8,101 nucleotides of DNA from CABHOJ01 sp965649545 (GTDB lineage: Bacteria > Pseudomonadota > Gammaproteobacteria > Burkholderiales > Methylophilaceae), in contig CBFGLF010000080.1 of assembly GCA_965649545.1 (NCBI GenBank), positions 1 to 8,101 of the forward strand. The letters are read 5' to 3'. Every line of letters starts with the position of its first letter. Positions within the stretch are counted from its first letter, which is position 1. Positions 1-6,298 of the stretch are shown here, one piece after another. The notes beneath the pieces were generated by a model. It was not told the origin of the DNA. It ran no database searches and worked only from the letters and a program-made list of their open reading frames with translations. A program made the translations under genes and the position numbers.

Positions 1-1557
1 TTGCGTCCCGATACGGCGCGTATCGTCGTCGATGGTGGCGAGCAGGAGGTGCCGCTCGCGCAACTGAAGAAGGGCGACCTGCTGATCGTGCGGCCAGGCG
101 AACGTGTGCCGACGGACGGCGTGATCCGAGAGGGCGAGAGTCATCTCGATGAAGCGCTACTGACAGGCGAAAGCAAGCCGGTGAACAAGGGGCTGGGTGC
201 CCACGTCACAGGCGGGGCGATCAATCTCGATGGTCTGTTGAAGGTCGAGGTGTCGGCCGTCGGTGCTGAAACCACATTGTCACGCATCATCCGCCTCGTG
301 GAGCAAGCGCAGACCAGCAAGCCGGAGATCCAGCGCCTGGTCGATCGCGTCAGCGAAGTCTTCGTGCCCATCGTGCTGGTGATCGCCTTGGCGACCCTCA
401 TAGGCTGGGTACTGGCAGGGGCCGGTTGGGAACAGGGCATCCTCAATGCCGTCGCCGTGCTGGTCATCGCCTGTCCGTGTGCGCTCGGTCTCGCCACCCC
501 GACTGCCATCATGGTCGGCACTGGGGTGGCCGCGCGTTTCGGCATCCTCATCAAGGATGCCGAAGCCCTGGAACGTGCACATCATATCCAGCTGGTGGTG
601 TTCGACAAGACCGGCACCCTGACGGTTGGCCAGCCGGGCATCACCGATATCCTGGCAAATGCCGGCCCGGAAGATGAAGTCCTGCGGCTGGCCGCCGCGC
701 TCGAGCAGAGCAGTCAGCATCCCCTGGCGAAAGCCGTGGTGGCGATGGCGGCGTCACGGGCATTGCCCGGCGAACCGCTGACCCAAGCCAAGGCGATCGC
801 CGGGAAAGGCATCTCGGCCACCTGGCAAGCGCGCGAACTCTATTTCGGCCACGGTCGCTGGATGCAGGAGCTGGGGGTAACGCTGGATCCGCTAAACGGC
901 CAAGCCCAGGCACTGCAAGCACAAGGCAAGACCGTATCATGGCTGGCCGAAAGCAAGCCTGGCCAGACCAAGCTGTTGGGCTTGCTGGCCTTCGGTGACG
1001 CCATCCGGCCCGAATCGAAACCGGCGATCGACAGCCTGCATCGGCTCGATGTCAGGACCTTGTTGCTGACCGGGGATAACCCGGCTAGCGGCGCCTATGT
1101 GCAACAAGCCGTTGGGCTGGATGAGGTGATGGCCGAGCAGACGCCTGAAAGCAAATCCCAGGTGATCAGCGACTTGCGGCGATCGGGCAAGGTGGTCGCC
1201 ATGGTGGGTGACGGCATCAATGACGCGCCTGCACTGGCGGCTGCCGACATCAGCTTCGCCATGTCGTCCGGCACCGATGTCGCCATGCATACTTCCGGCA
1301 TCACACTGATGCGGTCGGATCCGCGACTGGTGGCGGACACCATCGACATCTCGCGCCGTACCTATCGCAAGATCTGGCAAAACCTGTTCTGGGCCTTCAT
1401 CTATAACCTGATCGGCATCCCCTTGGCTGCATTCGGCATGCTCAACCCTGTCATCGCCGGGGCTGCCATGGCCCTGAGTTCGGTCAGCGTGGTGAGCAAT
1501 GCCCTGACTTTACGCCGGTGGAAACCGGCATCCCGGGAGGAACCCCATGTCTCGTAA
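1..1557 (+). CDS. copA: Copper-exporting P1B-type ATPase CopA, 5' end missing
   Basis: This is the C-terminal 518 residues of a heavy-metal P-type ATPase that pumps Cu(I) out across the inner membrane using ATP. The visible parts, in order, are the actuator domain with TGES (residues 55-58), a membrane helix pair containing the metal-binding CPC (158-160), the phosphorylation motif DKTGT (Asp202), the nucleotide-domain HP (240-241) and GKG (268-270), TGDN (357-360), the hinge GDGINDAP (403-410), and two last helices with YN (468-469) and MxxSS (490-494). CPC with YN and MxxSS is the Cu(I) signature of subgroup P1B-1; silver could also be carried. Family members are about 750-850 residues long, so the N-terminal metal-binding domains and the first helices lie left of the window. 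The first codon here (TTG) is not the real start. The gene overlaps the copper sensor gene by 11 bases, so the two are probably one operon. The promoter is outside the window. Confidence 0.96.
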   Translation: MRPDTARIVVDGGEQEVPLAQLKKGDLLIVRPGERVPTDGVIREGESHLDEALLTGESKPVNKGLGAHVTGGAINLDGLLKVEVSAVGAETTLSRIIRLVEQAQTSKPEIQRLVDRVSEVFVPIVLVIALATLIGWVLAGAGWEQGILNAVAVLVIACPCALGLATPTAIMVGTGVAARFGILIKDAEALERAHHIQLVVFDKTGTLTVGQPGITDILANAGPEDEVLRLAAALEQSSQHPLAKAVVAMAASRALPGEPLTQAKAIAGKGISATWQARELYFGHGRWMQELGVTLDPLNGQAQALQAQGKTVSWLAESKPGQTKLLGLLAFGDAIRPESKPAIDSLHRLDVRTLLLTGDNPASGAYVQQAVGLDEVMAEQTPESKSQVISDLRRSGKVVAMVGDGINDAPALAAADISFAMSSGTDVAMHTSGITLMRSDPRLVADTIDISRRTYRKIWQNLFWAFIYNLIGIPLAAFGMLNPVIAGAAMALSSVSVVSNALTLRRWKPASREEPHVS

Positions 1558-1945
1558 ATTGAACATCGGCCAGGCCGCCGCTGCCAGTGGCGTTTCTGCC
1601 AAGATGATCCGGCACTATGAATCGATTGGCCTGATCGCCAACCCGCCGCGCACCGAAGCCGGGTATCGTTTGTATGGGGACAAGGAAGTGCATGTATTGC
1701 GATTCATCCGCCATGCGCGCAACCTGGGGTTCTCGGTGAAACAGCTAGCCGAACTTCTGGGCTTGTGGATGGACGAACATCGTCCGAGCAGCAAGGTCAA
1801 AGCGCTAGCCGAGCGGCACATTGACGAATTGCAGCAGAAGATCCAGGAGCTGCAACTGATGAAAGCTGAGCTGGAACGGCTGGTGCATTGCTGCCATGGA
1901 GACCATCGGCCGGACTGCCCCATCCTCGAGCAACTTGCCCAGTAA
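1547..1945 (+). CDS. cueR: CueR-type MerR-family copper-responsive regulator
   Basis: This is a 132-residue MerR-family activator. The N-terminal winged helix-turn-helix (about residues 5-45, with the family pattern IRHYE..GL and GYRLY) is followed by a long dimerisation coiled coil (about 82-112) and a metal loop. The loop has Cys116 and Cys124 separated by seven residues and followed by Pro-Ile, as in E. coli CueR (Cys112/Cys120). Ser81 aligns with CueR Ser77, which marks sensors of monovalent ions (Cu+, Ag+, Au+). Cys115 is an extra neighbouring cysteine. The start is the ATG at 1547, five bases after a GGGAGG ribosome binding site at 1535-1540 that lies inside copA. The 11-base overlap suggests translational coupling with copA. 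By family knowledge it should activate the copA promoter by underwinding a long spacer, but that operator is not in the window. An atypical CueR paralogue is possible; a mercury or zinc sensor is unlikely given the loop. Confidence 0.93.
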   Translation: MSRKLNIGQAAAASGVSAKMIRHYESIGLIANPPRTEAGYRLYGDKEVHVLRFIRHARNLGFSVKQLAELLGLWMDEHRPSSKVKALAERHIDELQQKIQELQLMKAELERLVHCCHGDHRPDCPILEQLAQ

Positions 1946-2015
1946 CCTTTGATTGCTGTAAAAGTTTGTAAAGTTGCTTCGTAATCAAGGAATTAAAAGG
2001 TAGAATTCGCGCCTC

Positions 2016-4202
2016 ATGCAAATCGCCAAGCCAATCAATACTTACCGACCCTACTGGGCCAAGCGTTTCGGCACCGCCGGCATGCTGCCCATGAGCCGCG
2101 CCGAGATGGACGCGCTGGGCTGGGATAGTTGCGACATCATCCTGGTGACGGGCGATGCCTACATCGACCATCCGAGTTTCGGCATGGCACTGGTCGGCCG
2201 TTTGCTGGAGGCGCAGGGCTTCCGGGTGGGCATCATCGCGCAACCGGATTGGCAATCGGCAGAAGCCTTCAAGGCACTGGGCAAGCCCAATCTGTATTTC
2301 GGCATCACTGCCGGCAACATGGACTCCATGGTCAATCGGTATACCGCCGATCGCAAGATCCGCTCCGACGATGCCTACACGCCCCACGCCGCGGGCGGGA
2401 AACGTCCGGACCGCGCGGTGCTGGTCTACACGCAGCGCTGTCGTGAAGCCTTCCCGGACGTGCCGCTGGTCATCGGTAGTATCGAAGCGTCATTGCGCCG
2501 CATCGCGCACTACGATTACTGGTCGGACAAGGTCCGCCGTTCCATCCTGGTCGATTCCAAGGCTGACATCCTGCTCTACGGTAACGCGGAACGGGCGCTC
2601 GTCGAGCTGAGCCACCGTCTCGGACGTGGAGAAAAGATCAGCGAGATCACCGACATCCGCGGTACGGCCTACATGCGTAAAGGCATCCCCGAAGGCTGGC
2701 AGGAGATCGCCTCGACCAATATGGATAGACCGGGCAAGGTCGATGCGCATCCTGATCCCTATGAGATGAAGATGGGTGCCGGCTCCAGCTGCGAGACGGA
2801 CGACAAGATCGACGGCAAGGTCGGCGCTGCGCCAGTGTTGCCTGAAGGTTCCAGCGTCATCCAGATCGTGCGCCGCGAAAAGACGCCACGCGAACGGCAA
2901 GTCGTGCGCTTGCCGGCTTATGAAGAGGTCTCGACCAATCCGGTACTCTATGCGCACGCGTCGCGCGTGCTGCACCTCGAGTCCAATCCGGGCAATGCCC
3001 GTGCGCTGGTGCAGCGACACGGCGATCGTGAAGTATGGCTCAATCCGCCGCCGATCCCGCTCACGACCAAGGAGATGGATTACGTCTACGACCTGCCTTA
3101 CGCCCGCAAGCCGCATGACGCTTACGAAGGCGCACGCATCCCGGCTTGGGAGATGATCCGTTTCTCGGTCAATATCATGCGTGGCTGTTTCGGCGGTTGT
3201 ACGTTCTGTTCCATCACCGAGCACGAAGGCCGGATCATCCAGAGCCGCTCGGAAGAATCCATCCTGCACGAGATCGAGGAGATCCGCGACAAGGTCGACG
3301 GTTTCACCGGCGTCATCTCGGACCTCGGCGGCCCGACTGCCAACATGTACCGCATGGCCTGCAAATCGGAAGCCATCGAAAAGGCTTGCCGCAAGCTCTC
3401 CTGCGTGTATCCCGGCATCTGCGAGAATCTCAATACCGATCACTCGTCCCTGATCCAGCTCTACCGCAAGGCCCGCGCCATCAAGGGCGTGAAGAAGATC
3501 CTGGTCGGCTCCGGCCTGCGCTACGACCTCGCCGTGACTTCCCCGGAATACGTGAAGGAACTGGTGCAGCACCATGTCGGCGGCTACCTCAAGATCGCGC
3601 CGGAACACTCGGAAGACAACGTGCTCTCCAAGATGATGAAGCCAGGCATGGGCGCTTACGATGCCTTCAAGGCCATGTTCGAGAAGTTCTCCAAGGAAGC
3701 GGGCAAGGAGCAGTACCTGATCCCGTATTTCATCGCCGCGCATCCCGGGACGACTGATGAAGACATGTTGAATCTGGCCCTGTGGCTGAAGAAATACGAT
3801 TTCAAGCTGGATCAGGTACAGACCTTCACACCGACGCCGATGGCGATGGCGACGGCGATGTACCATTCCGGCAAGAATCCCCTGCGCAAGGTCACGGAAG
3901 ACAGTGAAGCGGTGCCTATTCCCAAGGCAGGTGGCGTGCGTCGATTGCACAAGGCGTTCATCCGCTACCACGACCCTAACAATTGGCCCATGCTGCGCGA
4001 AGCCCTGAAGAAGATGGGCCGCGAAGACCTGATCGGCAACAGCAAGAAACACCTGGTACCGGCCTGGCAACCGATCGTGCCTGCCAGCAAGACGAATGGC
4101 AGCCGCAATCCGGCCGGGGCGAACGCGCGTGCAAATCCGCGTGCGAATGCGAGAACCAGAAAGCCGGAAGCAGTGTCGAAACGCTCAGGTCGCTCACACT
4201 GA
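2016..4202 (+). CDS. ygiQ: YgiQ, UPF0313-family radical-SAM protein
   Basis: This is a 728-residue protein matching E. coli YgiQ along its length. The N-terminal part (about residues 20-190, including GWDSCDIILVTGDAY and YTQRC) resembles a cobalamin-binding-like fold seen before some radical-SAM domains. The radical-SAM core carries the 4Fe-4S motif CxxxCxxC at Cys391, Cys395 and Cys398, followed by SITEHEGR and SDLGGPTANMYR. The family is expected to cleave S-adenosylmethionine to a 5'-deoxyadenosyl radical; I know of no established substrate, so the function is open. The last 40 or so residues are basic, low-complexity and probably disordered, as in other members. The ATG at 2016 is the only reasonable start, because an in-frame TAG lies at 2001-2003. 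However, the ribosome binding site is poor (AAGG 15 bases upstream). The 70-base AT-rich gap upstream (1946-2015) probably holds its promoter, but I cannot pick convincing -35 and -10 boxes. Two in-frame stops, TGA TAA, end the gene. Confidence 0.95.
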   Translation: MQIAKPINTYRPYWAKRFGTAGMLPMSRAEMDALGWDSCDIILVTGDAYIDHPSFGMALVGRLLEAQGFRVGIIAQPDWQSAEAFKALGKPNLYFGITAGNMDSMVNRYTADRKIRSDDAYTPHAAGGKRPDRAVLVYTQRCREAFPDVPLVIGSIEASLRRIAHYDYWSDKVRRSILVDSKADILLYGNAERALVELSHRLGRGEKISEITDIRGTAYMRKGIPEGWQEIASTNMDRPGKVDAHPDPYEMKMGAGSSCETDDKIDGKVGAAPVLPEGSSVIQIVRREKTPRERQVVRLPAYEEVSTNPVLYAHASRVLHLESNPGNARALVQRHGDREVWLNPPPIPLTTKEMDYVYDLPYARKPHDAYEGARIPAWEMIRFSVNIMRGCFGGCTFCSITEHEGRIIQSRSEESILHEIEEIRDKVDGFTGVISDLGGPTANMYRMACKSEAIEKACRKLSCVYPGICENLNTDHSSLIQLYRKARAIKGVKKILVGSGLRYDLAVTSPEYVKELVQHHVGGYLKIAPEHSEDNVLSKMMKPGMGAYDAFKAMFEKFSKEAGKEQYLIPYFIAAHPGTTDEDMLNLALWLKKYDFKLDQVQTFTPTPMAMATAMYHSGKNPLRKVTEDSEAVPIPKAGGVRRLHKAFIRYHDPNNWPMLREALKKMGREDLIGNSKKHLVPAWQPIVPASKTNGSRNPAGANARANPRANARTRKPEAVSKRSGRSH
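4119..4154 (+). repeat. Three imperfect 12-base tandem units in the ygiQ tail
   Basis: Three in-frame 12-base units begin at 4119, 4131 and 4143 and encode ANAR, ANPR and ANAR (YgiQ residues 702-713). Units one and two share the pattern GCnAAynCGCGT; the third ends in AGA instead of CGT. The array adds to the basic, disordered C-terminus. It probably arose by slippage and may vary in copy number between strains. Confidence 0.75.
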
Positions 4203-4206
4203 TAAC

Positions 4207-4212
4207 AAAGGA
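4207..4212 (+). promoter_or_regulatory. Ribosome binding site that sets the TraB/GumN start
   Basis: AAAGGA lies five bases before the ATG at 4218 and just after the tandem stops of ygiQ (4200-4205). It supports the 4218 start, which in turn places the terminator hairpin at 4238-4260 inside the coding sequence. Ribosomes that finish ygiQ could re-initiate here. Confidence 0.7.
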
Positions 4213-4217
4213 TCACC

Positions 4218-5114
4218 ATGTTGAATATGTCATCCCCAGGCCTCTCGCGAGGCCTTTTTTCTGCGCTGTTGCTATCGACGCTATTGCCGGCAATGTTCAT
4301 GGGCGCAGCGCATGCGGCGCAAACCAAGGATATCGGCCTGCTTTGGAAGCTGGAGTCTCCGACGGGCAAGGTCAGCCACCTCTTCGGCACCATGCACTCC
4401 GACGACCCGCGCATCAACGATTTCTCGCCCGCGCTGAAGCAGGCGCTGAAAGAGAGCGAAGCTTTCATGATGGAAGTGTTGCCGGCTTCCGACCCCGGGA
4501 TCTACCTGATGGAGAACGGCGAGAACCTGCATGAACTGATGACCGAGAAAGAGATCGAGAAGGTGCTGGAGCTGGCCGAAGTGCACTCCATGCATCGCGA
4601 TGCCGCGCTGACCATGAAGCCCTGGCTGCTGGCCATGATCTTCGATCTGCCGAAACCGCAGTCGCCCTTCACGCAGGATGTGATGCTTTACAGCATGGCC
4701 CAGTCGCAGGGGATGGAAGTGCTCGGCCTGGAAGATACCAAGGAGCATTTCGAGTCCCTCGATAGTTTCAGCCGGGAGGAACAGCTGACCATGCTGCGTG
4801 CGGTGCTGAAGCGTACCCAGAAGGAAAAGGAAAAGGACTTCGAGGCATTGCTGAAGGCTTATTTGACGGGCGATACCGCCAAGATCGGCCTGCTCGATGA
4901 CGATATCACCGGCGGCATGTTGCCCAAGGCCTTGTGGGAGAAGATGCGTGTCAAGCTGCTGGATGAACGTAACGTGCGCATGGCAGAACGCATCGTCGGC
5001 GAAGCCAACCAGAATCCGGTCTTCATCGCAGTCGGGGCTTCCCATCTGGCAGGCAAGGGCGGGCTGCTGGAACGCCTGCGTGCCGCCGGTTACAAGATCA
5101 GCAAGATCGAGTGA
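4218..5114 (+). CDS. Exported TraB/GumN (TIKI-like) family protein
   Basis: This is a 298-residue protein. An N-terminal signal peptide has Arg11, a hydrophobic core at about 13-29, and AHA followed by A at 31-34 as the likely cleavage site, so the mature protein is periplasmic or outer-surface. The mature part has the TraB/GumN pattern: GTMH (57-60) after a hydrophobic strand, Glu86 in MMEV, GLED (170-173), Arg251-Asn252, and the C-terminal GASHLAGKGG (273-282). In the related TIKI proteins the two GxxH motifs and the glutamates form a metal-dependent protease site. All are present here, so peptidase activity is possible, but the bacterial role is not known. The start at 4218 has a good ribosome binding site and is needed to give a full signal peptide; Met4 (4227) is an alternative. 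An intrinsic-terminator hairpin overlaps codons 7-15. It is co-directional with ygiQ and 15 bases downstream of it. Confidence 0.9.
   Translation: MLNMSSPGLSRGLFSALLLSTLLPAMFMGAAHAAQTKDIGLLWKLESPTGKVSHLFGTMHSDDPRINDFSPALKQALKESEAFMMEVLPASDPGIYLMENGENLHELMTEKEIEKVLELAEVHSMHRDAALTMKPWLLAMIFDLPKPQSPFTQDVMLYSMAQSQGMEVLGLEDTKEHFESLDSFSREEQLTMLRAVLKRTQKEKEKDFEALLKAYLTGDTAKIGLLDDDITGGMLPKALWEKMRVKLLDERNVRMAERIVGEANQNPVFIAVGASHLAGKGGLLERLRAAGYKISKIE
4238..4260 (+). terminator. Intrinsic terminator hairpin after ygiQ, inside the next gene's 5' codons
   Basis: A perfect 7-base-pair stem pairs AGGCCTC (4238-4244) with GAGGCCT (4249-4255). The loop is TCGC, and a run of six T follows (4255-4260). This is a textbook rho-independent terminator for the plus strand, placed 35 bases after the ygiQ stop. 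It also encodes residues of the TraB/GumN signal peptide. Translating ribosomes would melt it, so it could act as a partial or conditional terminator for ygiQ transcripts. Confidence 0.8.
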
Positions 5115-5138
5115 GGCCGTGCGCCGACAGGTACGCGC

Positions 5139-5396
5139 TCAGCGACCGGCCTTGCGCGCCCTGTCACGTCGCATGACGGCCCGTGCATAGCTGACCAGCA
5201 TCATCAGTACGCTGGGCCAGAAGGTGATGGCCGCCAGGATGCCTAGCCCCACCGGGTTCGGATTGGGGTCGGCAAGTAGTCCCAGCGCCGCCATGAGGAT
5301 GACGACCAGCAGCGGTCCGGTGCCGATCACGAACAGCGCAAGCCCGAACCAGAATACCCGGCTCAGCGGCAGTTTTTCCGATTCAGGTCTTTTCAT
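5139..5396 (-). CDS. Small two-helix membrane protein of unknown function
   Basis: I do not recognise this 85-residue protein. It has a short charged N-terminus (residues 1-12), a hydrophobic helix at about 13-41, a Pro/Asn-rich turn (DPNPNPVG, 43-50), a second helix at about 51-70, and a very basic tail (RRDRARKAGR). The positive ends suggest that both termini face the cytoplasm with a short periplasmic hairpin. The ATG at 5396 lies 14 bases inside the upstream 159-residue gene, and AGGAG sits 10 bases before it within that gene. It is the last gene of the three-gene unit behind the guanidine-II-type riboswitch. It converges with the TraB/GumN gene 24 bases away, and I see no clear terminator between them. 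Its compact, translationally coupled position argues that it is real despite its small size. Confidence 0.75.
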   Translation of the reverse strand: MKRPESEKLPLSRVFWFGLALFVIGTGPLLVVILMAALGLLADPNPNPVGLGILAAITFWPSVLMMLVSYARAVMRRDRARKAGR

Positions 5397-5862
5397 GCAG
5401 CTGGTACTCCTGTGCGATGCGCATGATGTACTGGCAGAAATCCGGGTCTTCGCCGTGCAGCAGGCGAGGGAGCATCAGCCGGAAATCGTCGCGTTCCACC
5501 CATTCCCGCATGTAGTCGTCCCACGAGCGCCAGCGACGTAACTGCTTGCCGCTCATCTTCTCTTCGTAGGCCAGCAGATAGGCACGTTCGAACAGCGAGA
5601 TCAGGATCTCGAACAGCACATGCATGCGCTCGCGTTGCTCTTCGGTCAGGTCTGAGACCGAGCATTGCGACCTGAGCCGCAAGTCCGGGTTCGCCATCAC
5701 CAGTTGCAGGAAATCGGTGTAGGCATCGGAGAGCAGTTGATAGACTTCTTCCTCCTCGTTCTCCCGTTCCTTGCGCTGTTCCCATAAGAAAGAGAGGATG
5801 GCCAGCGGCAGGCCGAAAACGGTGACGACGTAACTCAGCAATTCCCAGTGTTCGAGGTTCAT
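5383..5862 (-). CDS. Membrane-anchored 159-residue protein of unknown function
   Basis: I do not recognise a named domain. One hydrophobic helix near the N-terminus (about residues 9-27) is followed by a strongly charged stretch (WEQRKERENEEEE, 27-39). A soluble domain follows, rich in helix-forming and aromatic residues, including FERAYLLAYEE (91-101) and RRWRSWDDYMREW (109-121). By the positive-inside rule the soluble domain should be cytoplasmic. The ATG at 5862 overlaps the stop of the SugE-like gene in an ATGA arrangement (4 bases) with no ribosome binding site of its own, so translation is probably coupled to the exporter. Its 3' end overlaps the 85-residue gene by 14 bases. Being second in a guanidine-riboswitch operon suggests a role linked to exporter function or guanidine stress, but nothing in the sequence shows what that role is. 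Confidence 0.82.
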   Translation of the reverse strand: MNLEHWELLSYVVTVFGLPLAILSFLWEQRKERENEEEEVYQLLSDAYTDFLQLVMANPDLRLRSQCSVSDLTEEQRERMHVLFEILISLFERAYLLAYEEKMSGKQLRRWRSWDDYMREWVERDDFRLMLPRLLHGEDPDFCQYIMRIAQEYQLHEKT

Positions 5863-6173
5863 GACGCCAGTTTGAGGCCGATGATGGAACCAATCAAGAG
5901 GGTGAGGAACACCAGTCGCCAGGTGCTGGTCGGGTCACCGAAAGCATAGATGCCGACGAGCGCGGTACCGAGTGCGCCGATGCCGGACCATACGGCATAG
6001 GCGGTACCCAGGGGGATGGTCTGCGTGGCCTTGGTCAGTAGCCAGAAACTGATGGCGGCGCATAGCATGAATCCCAGCGAAGGCCAGGGTTTGCTGAAGC
6101 TATCGGAGAGTTTGAGACAAGTGGTGAAGCCGACTTCGAACAGGCCGGCGAATATCAATAGGAGCCAGGACAT
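5859..6173 (-). CDS. sugE: SugE/Gdx-like small multidrug resistance exporter, probable guanidinium exporter
   Basis: This is a 104-residue four-helix inner-membrane protein of the SMR family, which works as an antiparallel dimer that exchanges protons for a cation. It begins MSWLLL like E. coli SugE and has the essential Glu13. It also has the SugE/Gdx stretch GTAYAVWSGIGA (56-67) rather than the EmrE version, and it ends GLKL as SugE does. Of the binding-site residues I recall for Gdx proteins, Glu13, Ser42, Tyr59 and Trp62 are present, but position 16 is Phe instead of Trp, within EVGFTTCLK. That variant occurs in SMR proteins often labelled QacE-like. A two-hairpin guanidine-II-type riboswitch precedes the gene and is the best argument for guanidinium as substrate. 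A weak AGAAAG ribosome binding site lies seven bases before the ATG. It is the first gene of a three-gene overlapping unit. Export of quaternary ammonium compounds is the main alternative. Confidence 0.92.
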   Translation of the reverse strand: MSWLLLIFAGLFEVGFTTCLKLSDSFSKPWPSLGFMLCAAISFWLLTKATQTIPLGTAYAVWSGIGALGTALVGIYAFGDPTSTWRLVFLTLLIGSIIGLKLAS

Positions 6174-6178
6174 GGGTG

Positions 6179-6195
6179 CGCTTTCTGAAAAAGCG
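6179..6195 (-). promoter_or_regulatory. Candidate expression-platform hairpin over the sugE ribosome binding site
   Basis: On the minus strand, CGCTTT (6195-6190) can pair with AAAGCG (6184-6179) around the loop TTCAG. This buries most of the AGAAAG ribosome binding site (6186-6181). The outer two pairs of this stem use bases 6195 and 6194, which are also the last two bases of riboswitch stem P2. The two structures therefore compete: P2 held by guanidine would weaken this hairpin and expose the site. The pairing is visible in the sequence; the switching mechanism is inference. Confidence 0.55.
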
Positions 6196-6240
6196 GGTCG
6201 TCCCGGTTCTATAGTTTGGCATCAGGGTCGTCCCTGATAC
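6194..6240 (-). promoter_or_regulatory. Guanidine-II (mini-ykkC) riboswitch aptamer
   Basis: Read on the minus strand, hairpin P1 (6238-6221) is a perfect 7-base-pair stem, ATCAGGG/CCCTGAT, closing an ACGA loop; two more outer pairs (G-C and a wobble) can extend it. After a 15-base linker, hairpin P2 (6205-6194) is CGGG/CCCG with the same ACGA loop. Two small hairpins with ACGR loops, GGG/CCC closing stems and a short linker define the mini-ykkC class, known to bind guanidine and to sit upstream of sugE/gdx exporters. The exporter ATG is 20 bases downstream of P2. The aptamer call rests on both loops, both stems and the correct downstream gene family. The expected behaviour is increased expression when guanidine binds. 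Confidence 0.93.
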
Positions 6241-6241
6241 A

Positions 6242-6265
6242 GCCGGCTGATGCAAGTCAGCCGGC
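6242..6265 (-). other. Strong GC-rich hairpin between the receiver gene and the riboswitch
   Basis: A perfect 9-base-pair stem, GCCGGCTGA (6242-6250) with TCAGCCGGC (6257-6265), has the 6-base loop TGCAAG on the plus strand. On the minus strand it starts 22 bases after the stop of the receiver gene and is not followed by a T run, so it is not a classical intrinsic terminator. It could be a 3'-end stabiliser or pause site for the regulator mRNA. If the promoter suggested at 6269-6298 is right, it would instead be a 5' leader stem of the riboswitch transcript. Confidence 0.6.
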
Positions 6266-6268
6266 CGG

Positions 6269-6298
6269 ATTTTACACCAGCTTTTGGTTAGCCTTCAG
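6269..6298 (-). promoter_or_regulatory. Possible promoter for the riboswitch-sugE operon
   Basis: On the minus strand TAAAAT (6274-6269) matches five of six bases of a sigma-70 -10 box. The best -35 candidate, CTGAAG (6298-6293), is poor and lies 18 bases upstream, inside the end of the receiver gene. Transcription would start near 6262, leaving the whole aptamer in the leader. The operon could also be read through from the regulator genes. Confidence 0.25.

Noticed and set aside
2490..4070. A 526-codon open frame on the minus strand opposite ygiQ
   Set aside because: It runs antisense through the most conserved part of ygiQ, shows no recognisable domain, and is typical of the open antisense frames produced by GC-rich codon use.
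5115..5138. Shared terminator between the convergent genes
   Set aside because: AGGCCG and CGGCCT could pair only across a loop of nearly 30 bases and no T run follows, so I do not call a terminator.
6208..6213. TATAGA on the minus strand as a -10 box for sugE
   Set aside because: It lies in the linker between P1 and P2, so a start there would remove half of the aptamer, and there is no fitting -35 box.
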